64,000 bases of DNA from Adhaeretor mobilis (GCF_007741515.1 NZ_CP036263.1:4947178-5011177); one strand, 5' to 3'; shown: positions 34,928-44,381, numbered from the stretch's first letter. The notes: generated by a model from the sequence alone, not told the origin. Program-made: numbers and translations.

Positions 34928-36928
34928 GTGGCTGGAAATATTGACTTTGCTCAGGGACGGCTAACTCGCATCCCCTCAGCGCTAACGCTGGCTGCAAGCT
35001 TAGTACTGGTACTGCCGGTCGGTTGCAGCCCTAATCAAGGGCCACGCACCGAGCAAGCCTCTGCGGAGCTTGAGTCAGTAAAGACGAGTGAAGTCGCAGC
35101 CGCGAATCGCGATGAGGCGGCTATCCCTTCGCCCGCTTGGCCAGAGGTGAAGGGAAATGCGACCGTCCCGGAGTGGGCCGTGGATGCGGTGTTCTATCAG
35201 GTGTTCCCGGAACGCTTCCGCAATGGCGATAGCTCCAACGATCCCACGCGCGAGTCGCTAGAGTTTCCTGATACCGTCGCAGAGAACTGGGCCATCACAC
35301 CTTGGACGGGCGACTGGTACGCGCGAGCTGATTGGGAACAAGCCGACGGTGACAATTTCTATGAGCACGGTGTTTTCAATCGACGCTACGGCGGAGACTT
35401 GCAGGGCATTCTCGATGGGCTGGACTACCTGCAATCGCTCGGCGTGAACACGCTGTATCTAAATCCTGTATTTTACGCTCGCTCGTTGCACAAGTACGAC
35501 GGCGCTTCGATGCACCACATCGATCCCTACTTTGGCCCCGATCCGGCGGGCGATTTCGCTCTAATGGCTAAAGAAACAAGCGCTCCCGAGACGTGGCAAT
35601 GGACGGCGGCAGACAAGTTGTTTCTCAAGCTTATTGCCGATCTGCACCAGCGCGAAATGCGGATCATCATTGACGGCGTGTTCAATCATACAGGGCGCGA
35701 CTTTTTCGCTTTTGCGGATCTGATGAAGAACCAAAAGAAATCGCCCTACAAAGAGTGGTATATCGTCTCGACTTTCGACGATCCCGAGACGCCAGGCGAT
35801 GAGTTCAAGTACAAAGGTTGGTGGGGCGTACACACGCTGCCCGAGTTCACCGACATTCATCAGGGTGCCGATCTTCACCCGGGCCCGAAGCAGTATGTCA
35901 TGGACATTACCAGCCGCTGGATGGATCCCAACGGCGATGGCGACCCGAGTGACGGCATCGATGGCTGGCGATTGGATGTGGCGAACGAAGTACCCATTGC
36001 CTTCTGGAAGGATTGGAACGCACATGTGAGGCAGCTCAACGGAGCGGCTTATACCGTCGCCGAGCATTGGGAGGACGCGGCTCAGTTCCTAGCAGAAGGC
36101 GGGTTTTCCGCTACGATGAATTACCATGCCTTTGCATTCCCAGTGAAGGGATTTTTGATCGACGGGCAACTCTCGGCTCATGATTTCGCCCGCGAGCTAA
36201 CGCTCCGCCGCCAAGACTTCCCGCCAGCGACGTCGTTTGTGCTGCAAAACTTGATCGACTCGCACGACACCAACCGCCTGGCGTCGATGATTGTGAATCG
36301 CCCTGACTATGAAAAAGCACAACCTTACTTGCAGCCTCACAAATTTGACTACGATGTCAGCGAACGTGTCTCGCCACGTTACTGGAAAGAGTGCAATGTC
36401 CAGGCACCCAATGCCGAGGAGCGAAAGATTCAGCGGCTCGTCGTGCTCATGCAGATGACCTACGTTGGCGCTCCGATGATCTATTACGGCGACGAAGCCG
36501 GTATGTGGGGTGCCGACGATCCGTGTGATCGTATGCCGATGGTTTGGCAAGACATGACGTTCGAGGACCAGTCGCATGATCCACTCAATCGCCAGCGCAC
36601 TCCCGATCCCGTGAGCTTCGCTCAAGGGCTATTCGACTTCTACCAGCAGGCGATTTCGCTTCGCAGCGAGCTTCCCGTGTTACGCCGCGGCTCGATAGCG
36701 AAAGTGCTAACCGACGACGATGCGCAAGTCTATGTGTTTCAGCGGAAGCTGGGTGATCGCCAAGTGATCATAGCGATCAATCGCGGTGCAGAAGCATTTA
36801 CAGTTACATTGCCCGAGGTGAGTGAGTCGAAGTGGGAGGTAAAACTGACGACTGGCTTTGAAGGGGACGAGTCCCCGCAGAAAGAATTCACCCTGCCGGC
36901 CCACGAAGGCGTGGTCCTCTATCGCTAA
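34928..36928 (+). CDS. GH13 alpha-glucosidase lipoprotein (cyclomaltodextrinase/neopullulanase-like)
   Basis: The start is uncertain: the frame is open from TTG 34862, but that lies within a hairpin, so GTG 34928 (or 34922) is preferred, giving 666 residues. The lipobox LPVGC follows the hydrophobic LTLAASLVLV (lipid Cys33). The enzyme part begins WAVDAVFYQVFPERFRNGD, as in cyclomaltodextrinase and neopullulanase. Active-site regions: I, IIDGVFNH; II, GWRLDVANE with nucleophile D350; III, VAEHWED with E379; IV, IDSHDTNR with H446 and D447. It probably shortens maltodextrins or cyclodextrins on the periplasmic face before uptake. The fused importer gene starts 19 bases after its stop. Confidence 0.9.
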   Translation: MAGNIDFAQGRLTRIPSALTLAASLVLVLPVGCSPNQGPRTEQASAELESVKTSEVAAANRDEAAIPSPAWPEVKGNATVPEWAVDAVFYQVFPERFRNGDSSNDPTRESLEFPDTVAENWAITPWTGDWYARADWEQADGDNFYEHGVFNRRYGGDLQGILDGLDYLQSLGVNTLYLNPVFYARSLHKYDGASMHHIDPYFGPDPAGDFALMAKETSAPETWQWTAADKLFLKLIADLHQREMRIIIDGVFNHTGRDFFAFADLMKNQKKSPYKEWYIVSTFDDPETPGDEFKYKGWWGVHTLPEFTDIHQGADLHPGPKQYVMDITSRWMDPNGDGDPSDGIDGWRLDVANEVPIAFWKDWNAHVRQLNGAAYTVAEHWEDAAQFLAEGGFSATMNYHAFAFPVKGFLIDGQLSAHDFARELTLRRQDFPPATSFVLQNLIDSHDTNRLASMIVNRPDYEKAQPYLQPHKFDYDVSERVSPRYWKECNVQAPNAEERKIQRLVVLMQMTYVGAPMIYYGDEAGMWGADDPCDRMPMVWQDMTFEDQSHDPLNRQRTPDPVSFAQGLFDFYQQAISLRSELPVLRRGSIAKVLTDDDAQVYVFQRKLGDRQVIIAINRGAEAFTVTLPEVSESKWEVKLTTGFEGDESPQKEFTLPAHEGVVLYR

Positions 36929-36947
36929 GGCGTTACTCCCCCTCAAT

Positions 36948-39251
36948 ATGCTCGACGCCACTCGCGAACTTCCCGCCAACCTGTATCGCCGAAAGCCGGC
37001 CTGGCGTCTTCTTGCCATAATCGGTCTCTTAATCACGCTCTCAGGCTGCAGCAAGCAGGATGACCGTCACGTGATCCAGCTTTGGCACCAAATGGTCGTC
37101 AACGAACGCCTGTTTCTCAATGAACTCGTAACCGAATACGAAAAGCAGCATCCCGAGATCGATGTTCGGCTCGTGTTCAAAGACACAGAAGAACTCCGCA
37201 GCAGCTTTCAAGCTGCCGCTCTCGCGGGCGTGGGCCCAGCGATTGTTTATGGGCCGAGTGATGTGCTGGGCGCATATCACACAATGGGAATCATCGCTGA
37301 TATGACTCCTTGGTTGGATGAGAACGCGCGTGCGAAATTCAAACCGGGCGGGCTCACCTACCTTCCTGCCAAAGACGGTCCTCAACGCGATGATTCTCAA
37401 AATAGGGATCTCGTGCAGGTGTCGGATCGCTTTGGCAATCATTTGGCACTAGTCTACAATCGCAAGTTTGTAGAGACTCCTCCGCAGACTGTCGAAGAAC
37501 TGATTGAGATCGGCCGCCGCAACACGCTCGACGAGGACGGCAACGGACGCAACGAGCGCTACGGATTGGTTTGGAACTACGAAGAGCCCTATTTTGCTGT
37601 ACCGTTCATCACAGGCTCGGGTGGCTGGCTGTTTGCCAATGAGGAGAACACCGAGCCGGATCTGGATACTCCGCAGATGGTGGCGGCTCTGCAGTTGATC
37701 GACGATCTCCAACGTGTCCACGGAATCGTTCCTCGCGGCTGCGACTATGAGACGGCCGACTCGCTCTTCAAATCGGGCAATGCCGCTATGATCATCAATG
37801 GCGATTGGAGTTGGGGGGACTACCTTGCTTTGGAGCGTATCGATGCTGCCATCGCTCCACTGCCAATCGTCACGGAAACGGGACAGCCCATGGGACCGAT
37901 GATCTCCCCCAAGGGATACTCGCTAAATAAGAATGCGACGCCTGCCCAGCGCGATGCTGCGATGCAACTAATCACCTACCTCACAAGCGAATCTTCGCAG
38001 CGACGTGCCCTGCACTCGCTTCGTATTCTGCCCTCTCGCACTGCGCTGTACGACGATCCCCTGCTCACGCAAGATCCCACGCTCAAAGCATCGCGAGAAC
38101 AGTTTGAACAAGGGCACCTAATGCCTTCCGGCTCAGAGATGCGTGCCGTGTGGGATGCCATGCGGCCACCCTACCAAGCTGTGCTGGGAGGAGCAATCTC
38201 CGCGAAAGACGCCGCCGCCGCCATGCAAGCTAATGCCGAGCAGGCCATCTCCTTGCTGCAGCGCGACGACCAGGAGATCGGCGGAAGTTGGTTGTGGGCA
38301 GCTCTGGCAAGTGCGACCACGCTGGGATTGTTGTTCTGGCAACGTCGCGGACTGGCAACTTTGCTGCCCGACATGCGCCGCCAACCGTTGGCCTACTTGC
38401 TTGTTGGCCCGGCCATTGTGCTGATCTTCCTGACCGTTGTGTTTCCCTTTTTCTACAATCTGCTGCTCTCCTTCTCGAACATGTCGCTCACACATTTTCA
38501 AGATTGGGGATTCGCTGGTTCACAAAACTACATCGACGTGCTTGGCGACGGCCAGTTCTACGCGGTTCTGCTGAAGACCATCATCTGGACGATTGTAAAT
38601 GTCGTGTTCCATGTTGGCATTGGCATACTGCTGGCTGTAGCACTGAACGGACCGATTCGAGGCAAGGCGATTTACCGCGTGTTGTTGATTCTCCCTTGGG
38701 CAGTGCCGGCTTACATTACGGCACTCACTTGGCGCAGCATGTTTCATTTGGAGTATGGAGCGGTGAACTTGCTGGGCAATCAGTTGTTCGGCATACCGCC
38801 GGTCAACTGGCTTGGCGAAGCAACCAACGCGTTCATCGCCTGCATTATCGCAAATGTATGGCTCGGGTTTCCTTTCATGATGGTCATTGCCTTGGGCGGA
38901 CTACAAGGAATCCCACAAGACATGTACGAAGCCGCGCGAATCGATCGCGCATCGCGTTGGCAACAATTCCGTCATATTACGCTCCCGTTGCTCAAGCCGG
39001 TCCTCGCTCCGGCGGCCACGCTCGGCGCTATTTGGACATTCAACAACTTAAACGTCGTCTGGCTCGTGTCCAATGGTGGCGCTCCTTCTAACAAGACACA
39101 CATCCTCGTGTCCTACGTATACAAGGAAGTTTTCAATCTGTACCGCTATGGCTACGGTGCGGCGCTCTCCATGATTGTCTTCGTCATCCTGCTCGCCTTC
39201 TGCCTGGTCTTCCTGCATCGAGCAAAAGCCACGGAGAACGTATATGGTTAG
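36948..39251 (+). CDS. Maltodextrin ABC importer: binding protein fused to MalF-like permease
   Basis: From ATG 36948 the protein has 767 residues; an open frame from 36858 runs inside the GH13 gene and is rejected. A signal with lipobox LSGC (Cys34) leads into a sugar-binding protein of family 1 (about 40-440: IQLWHQMVVNERLFLNELVT, AAMIINGDWSWGDYLALERI, PKGYSLNKNATPAQRDAAMQ). An extra membrane helix (about 447-462) is followed by six MalF-type helices, with the EAA loop YEAARIDRASRWQQFRHITL at about 659. E. coli MalE and MalF are separate proteins, so this is a fusion giving each importer a tethered receptor. The next gene overlaps by 8 bases. Confidence 0.9.
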   Translation: MLDATRELPANLYRRKPAWRLLAIIGLLITLSGCSKQDDRHVIQLWHQMVVNERLFLNELVTEYEKQHPEIDVRLVFKDTEELRSSFQAAALAGVGPAIVYGPSDVLGAYHTMGIIADMTPWLDENARAKFKPGGLTYLPAKDGPQRDDSQNRDLVQVSDRFGNHLALVYNRKFVETPPQTVEELIEIGRRNTLDEDGNGRNERYGLVWNYEEPYFAVPFITGSGGWLFANEENTEPDLDTPQMVAALQLIDDLQRVHGIVPRGCDYETADSLFKSGNAAMIINGDWSWGDYLALERIDAAIAPLPIVTETGQPMGPMISPKGYSLNKNATPAQRDAAMQLITYLTSESSQRRALHSLRILPSRTALYDDPLLTQDPTLKASREQFEQGHLMPSGSEMRAVWDAMRPPYQAVLGGAISAKDAAAAMQANAEQAISLLQRDDQEIGGSWLWAALASATTLGLLFWQRRGLATLLPDMRRQPLAYLLVGPAIVLIFLTVVFPFFYNLLLSFSNMSLTHFQDWGFAGSQNYIDVLGDGQFYAVLLKTIIWTIVNVVFHVGIGILLAVALNGPIRGKAIYRVLLILPWAVPAYITALTWRSMFHLEYGAVNLLGNQLFGIPPVNWLGEATNAFIACIIANVWLGFPFMMVIALGGLQGIPQDMYEAARIDRASRWQQFRHITLPLLKPVLAPAATLGAIWTFNNLNVVWLVSNGGAPSNKTHILVSYVYKEVFNLYRYGYGAALSMIVFVILLAFCLVFLHRAKATENVYG

Positions 39252-40077
39252 CGAACCCAAACGCATCACGTTCTTGCGGCATGCCGTGCTCTTGTTGTTC
39301 GTGGCGATCAGCGTCTACCCGGCGCTCAATGTGCTATCGATCTCCCTGCGCCCCGGCGATCAACTCAAAACGACCGATCTTTCGATCATCCCGGACAACT
39401 GGACGTTCGATTCCTACATCGCGTTGTTCACGGAGCAACCATTCCTGCGTTGGCTAGCAAACTCGCTGTTGGTTTCCTTCGCGGTAACCGTCACCGGCGT
39501 GGCGCTCGCTGCAATGGGAGGATACGCGCTTAGTCGATTTCGTTTCGTGGGGCGGCAAGCCCTAATGCTCTCGATCCTCACGACGCAGATGTTTCCCGCC
39601 ACAATGCTCCTGCTGCCTTTGTACATTCTGGTGGCCAAGCTGAACCTGATGAATACTTTCCTGGGCTTGCTTGTGTTTTATGTCTCCACTGCCCTGCCCT
39701 TCTGCGTGTGGCAAATGAAAGGGTTTTACGACACGATCTCGCCTTCGCTGGAAGAGGCGGCCCGAGTGGACGGTTGCTCGCGAATGGTCGCCTTTCGCCG
39801 GGTCATCTTGCCACTGGCGGCGCCCGGCTTGGTGATCACGGCCTTGTTCAGCTTTATGACCGCCTGGAGCGAGTACATCGTTGCCGCCCAGGTCTTGCAA
39901 GATCGCGACATGTTCACTCTCCCGTTGGGTGTGAAGAGTTTTCAAGCCAGTATGTCTACCCAGTGGGGGCTCTACGCAGCGGCCGCCATTTTGGTTAGCG
40001 TGCCGGTGGTCATCGTTTTTATTGTGCTTAGCAAATACCTGGTATCCGGCATGACTGTCGGAGCTGTCAAAGAGTAG
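39244..40077 (+). CDS. MalG-like sugar ABC transporter permease
   Basis: The 277-residue protein starts at ATG 39244, inside the end of the fused binding protein-permease gene. It has six hydrophobic helices, starting with HAVLLLFVAISVYPALNVLS. The EAA loop, which couples to the ATPase, is LEEAARVDGCSRMVAFRRVI (about residues 178-197), and the C-terminal helix (ILVSVPVVIVFIVLSKYLV) is followed by SGMTVGAVKE, the typical MalG ending. It pairs with the fused MalF-like protein to form the channel. Confidence 0.93.
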   Translation: MVSEPKRITFLRHAVLLLFVAISVYPALNVLSISLRPGDQLKTTDLSIIPDNWTFDSYIALFTEQPFLRWLANSLLVSFAVTVTGVALAAMGGYALSRFRFVGRQALMLSILTTQMFPATMLLLPLYILVAKLNLMNTFLGLLVFYVSTALPFCVWQMKGFYDTISPSLEEAARVDGCSRMVAFRRVILPLAAPGLVITALFSFMTAWSEYIVAAQVLQDRDMFTLPLGVKSFQASMSTQWGLYAAAAILVSVPVVIVFIVLSKYLVSGMTVGAVKE

Positions 40078-40134
40078 TCCCTTCGCTTTCGTTTCCCTTT
40101 CAAGAGTTCTCCTTTCAGAATAAGTATAACTGTC

Positions 40135-41232
40135 GTGGCAACTGTCAGCTTTCGCAATGTGAACAAGGTCTATCCCGATGGATTTCACGCCGTTCATGAT
40201 TTGAATTTAGAAGTGAAAGAGGGAGAGTTCCTTGTGCTGGTCGGGCCCTCAGGGTGCGGAAAAAGCACCACGCTGCGCATGCTCGCCGGGCTGGAGGAGA
40301 TTTCCTCCGGTGAGATCGCCATTGAAGATCGCGTAGTGAACGCCATCGAGCCGGGTGATCGCGACATCGCCATGGTCTTCCAAAACTACGCGCTCTACCC
40401 GCACATGTCGGTTCGCGAGAACTTGGCCTTCGGCCTAAAAATGCGCCGCACGCCAAAGCAGGAGATCGCCGAGCGCACCGCCGAAGTGGCGAGTACTTTG
40501 GGAATTGAGTCGCTGTTGGATCGCCGACCGCGCGAGCTCTCCGGCGGGCAACGGCAGCGTGTGGCACTCGGGCGGGCAATCGTGCGGCAACCGAAGGTAT
40601 TCCTGTTTGACGAGCCGCTCTCCAATCTCGATGCCAAACTGCGCGTGCAAATGCGTGCCGAGATTGCATCATTGCACCATCGTTTAAAGACCACCATGGT
40701 GTACGTAACGCACGACCAAGTGGAAGCGATGACTCTCGGCGAGCGCATCGTCATCATGAACCACGGACGCATTCAACAAGCTGCCGCTCCACTGGAGCTC
40801 TATCGCCGCCCGGCAAACCGTTTCGTCGCGGGTTTCATCGGCAGTCCGCCTATGAACTTCCTGCGAGGGACTCTCAAAGACAGTATGTTTCAGAGCGAGG
40901 GCATGTCGATCCAACTTGCCAACGTTTCCAACGAAGCCTTGTCGCACGAGGGGAACGTGTGGCTAGGTTTCCGCGCGGAGGACCTCGTCTTGAATAGCGA
41001 TGGGCCCAGCCTGCCTGAAGTTGAGTTAGAAGTCGTGGAACAAATGGGGCACGAGTCGATTGGCTACTTCACGCTCCTGGGCGAGCGACATTCGATTCGT
41101 CTTCCCGCCACCAGCGAAGTCAACCCAGGCAGCCGCATCGTGCCGCGACTTCGCCCTGCGGGTTGGCACTTATTTGCTGATGACGAAGAAGGTTGCCGCT
41201 TTGCCCGCGAAAATGAGACAGCGCAGGTTTGA
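40135..41232 (+). CDS. MalK/UgpC/MsmK-family sugar ABC transporter ATPase
   Basis: The 365-residue protein starts at GTG 40135. Walker [10 protein letters not shown] is at 37-45, the Q-loop lies in [15 protein letters not shown], the signature is [14 protein letters not shown], and Walker B is [12 protein letters not shown], followed by the H-loop [12 protein letters not shown]. After about residue 235 comes the TOBE/OB regulatory domain characteristic of MalK-type ATPases ([21 protein letters not shown]). It is the motor of the importer and the last gene of the co-directional block. One such ATPase may serve several importers. Confidence 0.94.
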   Translation: MATVSFRNVNKVYPDGFHAVHDLNLEVKEGEFLVLVGPSGCGKSTTLRMLAGLEEISSGEIAIEDRVVNAIEPGDRDIAMVFQNYALYPHMSVRENLAFGLKMRRTPKQEIAERTAEVASTLGIESLLDRRPRELSGGQRQRVALGRAIVRQPKVFLFDEPLSNLDAKLRVQMRAEIASLHHRLKTTMVYVTHDQVEAMTLGERIVIMNHGRIQQAAAPLELYRRPANRFVAGFIGSPPMNFLRGTLKDSMFQSEGMSIQLANVSNEALSHEGNVWLGFRAEDLVLNSDGPSLPEVELEVVEQMGHESIGYFTLLGERHSIRLPATSEVNPGSRIVPRLRPAGWHLFADDEEGCRFARENETAQV

Positions 41233-41249
41233 AATCTGCCTCGTTGAGG

Positions 41250-41312
41250 AACGCTGCCTGGCAATATACTCAGTCGCAATGCGCCAACGGAGTCCCCGAT
41301 TCAGGCAGCGTT
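41250..41312. terminator. Inverted repeat between convergent genes
   Basis: AACGCTGCCTG (41250-41260) is complementary to CAGGCAGCGTT (41302-41312) with a 41-base spacer. It lies between the ends of the convergent MalK-like gene and the lipoprotein gene, where a two-way terminator would be expected, but the long spacer and lack of a clear T-run weaken the case. Confidence 0.35.
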
Positions 41313-41379
41313 ATTCAGCATCAACGTCTCGCCTCAATCGTACCAACTGCGATGGAGCGGATGGTCGTTTCTCAATCGC

Positions 41380-41838
41380 TTAGCGCCGCCGCCTGGTCTG
41401 TTTTGGCTTCTCCAGGTCGAAATTGAGATCGTCGCGGTCGCCAGAGATCTCGGCCTTGAGAGTTGTACGGTCGTTGTAGATGGAGGGAATGTATTGTTCA
41501 GGCACGTCGACTAATTCGCTACTGCCTTCGTCAGCCGGAACTCTCTTGCCGCTGGGGCGGTTGGCAACGATCATCACGAGATAGGGTCCTTGCTCAGGGC
41601 CTTCTAATTGGGGAATCTCGTACCGGCCGTCGATAATCTTGGCACCCGCAGACTTGCCGTCAAATCCGTTGGCGGGAATCAGGTCGATCGTGCCGTTTGT
41701 GATTTGTTGGCCGTCGTACGCTACGGTGCCGCTGACTGCAAAGCGTCCCACCGCATTCTCGTCGGCGCACCCGCCAAGTGGTGCGACACACCCGAGGGCA
41801 CAAAACAGCAGCGTACGTAGCGACATTGAATTAGGCAT
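41380..41838 (-). CDS. Small lipoprotein paired with DUF1559
   Basis: The 152-residue protein (or 148 from the ATG at 41826) has a signal ending LGGC (lipid Cys24), then a single beta-sandwich domain: FAVSGTVAYDGQQITNGTID, GRYEIPQLEGPEQGPYLVMI, and a C-terminal strand DDLNFDLEKP followed by a basic tail (TRRRR). Layout and length match the lipoprotein at 29421, also next to a DUF1559 gene, though sequence similarity is modest. It lies 9 bases after the DUF1559 stop, on the same strand. Function unknown. Confidence 0.75.
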   Translation of the reverse strand: MPNSMSLRTLLFCALGCVAPLGGCADENAVGRFAVSGTVAYDGQQITNGTIDLIPANGFDGKSAGAKIIDGRYEIPQLEGPEQGPYLVMIVANRPSGKRVPADEGSSELVDVPEQYIPSIYNDRTTLKAEISGDRDDLNFDLEKPKQTRRRR

Positions 41839-41847
41839 ATTTGGAAA

Positions 41848-42981
41848 CTACAGCTGTCCCGCGTCGACGATTTCGCCGCCTTCAGGGGTCGCCAAAGCCC
41901 ACCAGACGACTTGATCGATCGAGTCGTTAATGAACCTCGTCGAGGCATCAGCCATGGCGACGTTGACACCGCCGGTGTGGTAGCTGCGTGAATGTTGTTG
42001 CCAGACGCCGGCATACGTGCCAGCGGAGGTCGGTTGGCACGGTGCAATCAGTTCGGCGTTTTCAGCCTCGCACCAGCGCGTGTAATCGGCAAGCTTGAGG
42101 GAAGGTCGATACGGATGCCCAGTCCCGGGCGGCAAATTCGGCGGCCAGTCGTGCATGTAAAGCGCAGCCGGACCGAAGTGCATCGCGCCGCGGGTGTCTT
42201 GCCCGGGCACCAGCCGCAATTCAGAGATCGCGGCAGTATTGCTAGTGCCGTCGCCGAATTGTCCAAATGTGCGACCCTTGATCGTCCCCTTGATTGGATC
42301 GTCGGCGTCGCCTCTCGTGGGTGGCAAGTCTGCGACGACGAATGTCCCCAGTCCCGTCATGTGCGGAACTCCATCGGCATGCGACGGCGTGACCTTCAAC
42401 GGATCGGCATTCGGATCGCCAGCGAGTCGATCTTCCCACCCCTGGATTGCTTGCTGCGGGGTGATGTCGTGAGCGTAATAGAATCCGCGCCCTGCGTTCG
42501 CAACGTAGTTTCCACGGGCTCCATAGAATCCGTTTACGATGCCAATATCTGCCGGCTGATTTGCCTCCGAAGGGCAACTAAACGAATTCAGTACGATGTG
42601 ATGTGCCGTGTCGTCGTTCCTGTCTCGCTCTTCCAGGCGAATTCTCCAATCGGTGCTCGCAAACACATTCGCTTCTTCAAGGTAGGGCATTAGCAAAGTG
42701 ACCCAGCTTAGGAGAGTCTTTGAATCGTTACCCGCTTGTTCACGCACCTCTGCCGGTGGCAACGATCCCTGACTCGTCGCATAGTTCTGCACTGCCAGTC
42801 CAAGGTTGTGCAAATTATTCACACACTGCGTACGACGAGCCGCTTCGCGCGCAGCTTGCACCGCGGGGAGCAATAGTCCGACGAGCACGCCGATGATAGC
42901 GATTACGACCAACAGTTCGACCAGCGTAAAACCGCGTTGCGCTTGTTTAATCTGCAGGGCGCGCTTAAAGCTTCGGGACAT
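41848..42981 (-). CDS. DUF1559 domain-containing prepilin-like protein
   Basis: The 377-residue protein has the prepilin segment [20 protein letters not shown], then [20 protein letters not shown]. The C-terminal motif is HTGGVNVAMADAS, where the usual DG is DA, a small deviation. GGGGAGA lies about 10 bases upstream of the ATG. Together with the following lipoprotein gene it repeats the DUF1559-lipoprotein pair at 28262-29885, in the opposite orientation and on the other side of the importer genes. Confidence 0.93.
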   Translation of the reverse strand: MSRSFKRALQIKQAQRGFTLVELLVVIAIIGVLVGLLLPAVQAAREAARRTQCVNNLHNLGLAVQNYATSQGSLPPAEVREQAGNDSKTLLSWVTLLMPYLEEANVFASTDWRIRLEERDRNDDTAHHIVLNSFSCPSEANQPADIGIVNGFYGARGNYVANAGRGFYYAHDITPQQAIQGWEDRLAGDPNADPLKVTPSHADGVPHMTGLGTFVVADLPPTRGDADDPIKGTIKGRTFGQFGDGTSNTAAISELRLVPGQDTRGAMHFGPAALYMHDWPPNLPPGTGHPYRPSLKLADYTRWCEAENAELIAPCQPTSAGTYAGVWQQHSRSYHTGGVNVAMADASTRFINDSIDQVVWWALATPEGGEIVDAGQL

Positions 42982-43485
42982 CAGGATGTCTCCCCAGAAG
43001 AAATGAAAGTGCTCGGACGTACGGCAAAGTACCCGCTAGGAGAGTTTCTTCTCCACGGGCTGCATTCCGCTGCTCTGTTCCAATTGCGATAGTAGCACAA
43101 TCGCTGCTCCTGCACCATTTTAATCTGCTGCATCCCAGGCCTCAGGAGGGTTCGCCGGAAGGTCAAGCTGTTAGGTCAGCTTCTGGGCGTGACTAGCCTG
43201 CAGGTGTCCTGAGACCGGCCTGCCGCAAATGTGACTACTCACAACAACTGGTGGAAAAACGCGGTTTGTTAGAGCGAGCCCCCACCCACAACTCGGCCGG
43301 TTCGCGTGGAATTCTCCCAAATAATCTGCAGGTGGGGCTCATTTTAGTTGGCAGTCACGCTTGCGGGTCGGTATCATAACCATTGATACAAAGAAGGAAG
43401 AAAGAGTCATGGTCGGCGGGATCGATCCGGTCGATTCGGGGGAGTTCACACTCTCAACACCACGGTCTATTAGGAGGGAAGTCTA
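42982..43485. other. Divergent intergenic region
   Basis: These 504 bases separate the divergent DUF1559 and PEP-CTERM genes and should hold both promoters. GAGCCCCCACC (43276-43286) is nearly complementary to GGTGGGGCTC (43331-43340), followed by ATTTTAG; it may form a leader hairpin of the plus-strand transcript. No gene is supported. GGAGGG lies just before the ATG at 43486. Confidence 0.5.
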
Positions 43486-44304
43486 ATGAGAAGTTTCGGA
43501 ATTTGTTCGGTTTTTTTGGCGGTGATTGCTCTATGCCAACTGCCGCTTGCGTCGGCGGGCATCATTGAAGACTTTCAATTCAGTGATGTTTCAGGTACCG
43601 AAATTGAGAATGCAGCGAACGACGCCGGCACGGGACATCAGTTTGATGTCGACTCTGATTTAGCCGGCGTAGTAACTAATGGCTCAGGCCAGCTTGACTT
43701 GTCCACAAAAACAAATCCCGAGTTTGGCTCTACTTATGTAGATCTTGATCCAGATTTTGCCTCAGGCACCCTGTACGGCGTGATGGAGTTGACTTGGGAC
43801 TTTGACGCGAATTCACTCGACCCTGCGGAGAACGAAGAGATACGTCTCTCGCTTATTCAGTTCGACCCTCGCTCAACGTTCGTTACTGCCGAGTTCGAGA
43901 TTCAGCGCGAAGACGATCTCTCGGTGACACTCTTTGGAAATGCCGTCGGCACGGGATCAGTTGATACTGGCTCAGCGACGCTCAATGCCGCACAAACGAG
44001 CAACTTCATCGCAGTCCTTGCAATTAATTTGGATTCCGATGACTTGTCTCTCCACTATTCCGACGACAACGGTGCTACCTTCAATACATTGGGTGGCGGT
44101 TCACTCGATCCAACCCGCGGCGTCGCTTCGCTACGTGCCGTCTTTAACAATGACTTCCTCAACGATCGTGTGTTAATTGACCGCGTCTATTTAACCGACA
44201 CGAACCCGTTCCCTGGTCAGATTCCGAGCATCCCCGAACCAGCCAGCTTTGCCCTGTTCGCACTTGGGCTGATTGGTTTGTCAGCAGGTCGCCGTCGTCA
44301 GTAG
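43486..44304 (+). CDS. PEP-CTERM protein, first of three related paralogues
   Basis: The 272-residue protein has a signal peptide (to about residue 25, SASAG-like LASAG), then IIEDFQFSDVSGTEIENAAN, the family start. The beta-rich body ends in DRVYLTDTNPFPGQ, and the C-terminus is IPEPASFALFALGLIGLSAG with RRRQ, a PEP-CTERM signal. The N-terminal FxFxDxxGTxLxxAANxA pattern and the DRVxLTDTNPF end recur in the proteins at 47686 and 49090, which have dockerin-like motifs that this one lacks. The fold resembles a concanavalin-like beta-sandwich, so glycan binding is possible but unproven. A strong terminator follows. Confidence 0.87.
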   Translation: MRSFGICSVFLAVIALCQLPLASAGIIEDFQFSDVSGTEIENAANDAGTGHQFDVDSDLAGVVTNGSGQLDLSTKTNPEFGSTYVDLDPDFASGTLYGVMELTWDFDANSLDPAENEEIRLSLIQFDPRSTFVTAEFEIQREDDLSVTLFGNAVGTGSVDTGSATLNAAQTSNFIAVLAINLDSDDLSLHYSDDNGATFNTLGGGSLDPTRGVASLRAVFNNDFLNDRVLIDRVYLTDTNPFPGQIPSIPEPASFALFALGLIGLSAGRRRQ

Positions 44305-44348
44305 GCACTTCTGCTGGCAAGACATCGACATTCATCATTGGCTTTCCA

Positions 44349-44381
44349 CCAAGGCTCCGCACGTTTCGTGCGGAGCCTTGG
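44349..44381 (+). terminator. Strong hairpin terminator after the PEP-CTERM gene
   Basis: CCAAGGCTCCGCAC (44349-44362) pairs perfectly with GTGCGGAGCCTTGG (44368-44381) around GTTTC, followed by CCTTGTTATT. It lies 45 bases after the PEP-CTERM stop and ends 23 bases before the start of the transpeptidase gene, and it also argues against the long frame from 44273. Confidence 0.8.

Noticed and set aside
38288-39091. Plus-strand frame of 267 codons in another phase
   Set aside because: It lies inside the permease half of the fused importer gene and shows no family resemblance.
43276-43340. Riboswitch upstream of the first PEP-CTERM paralogue
   Set aside because: Only one simple hairpin is seen; no known riboswitch core could be matched.
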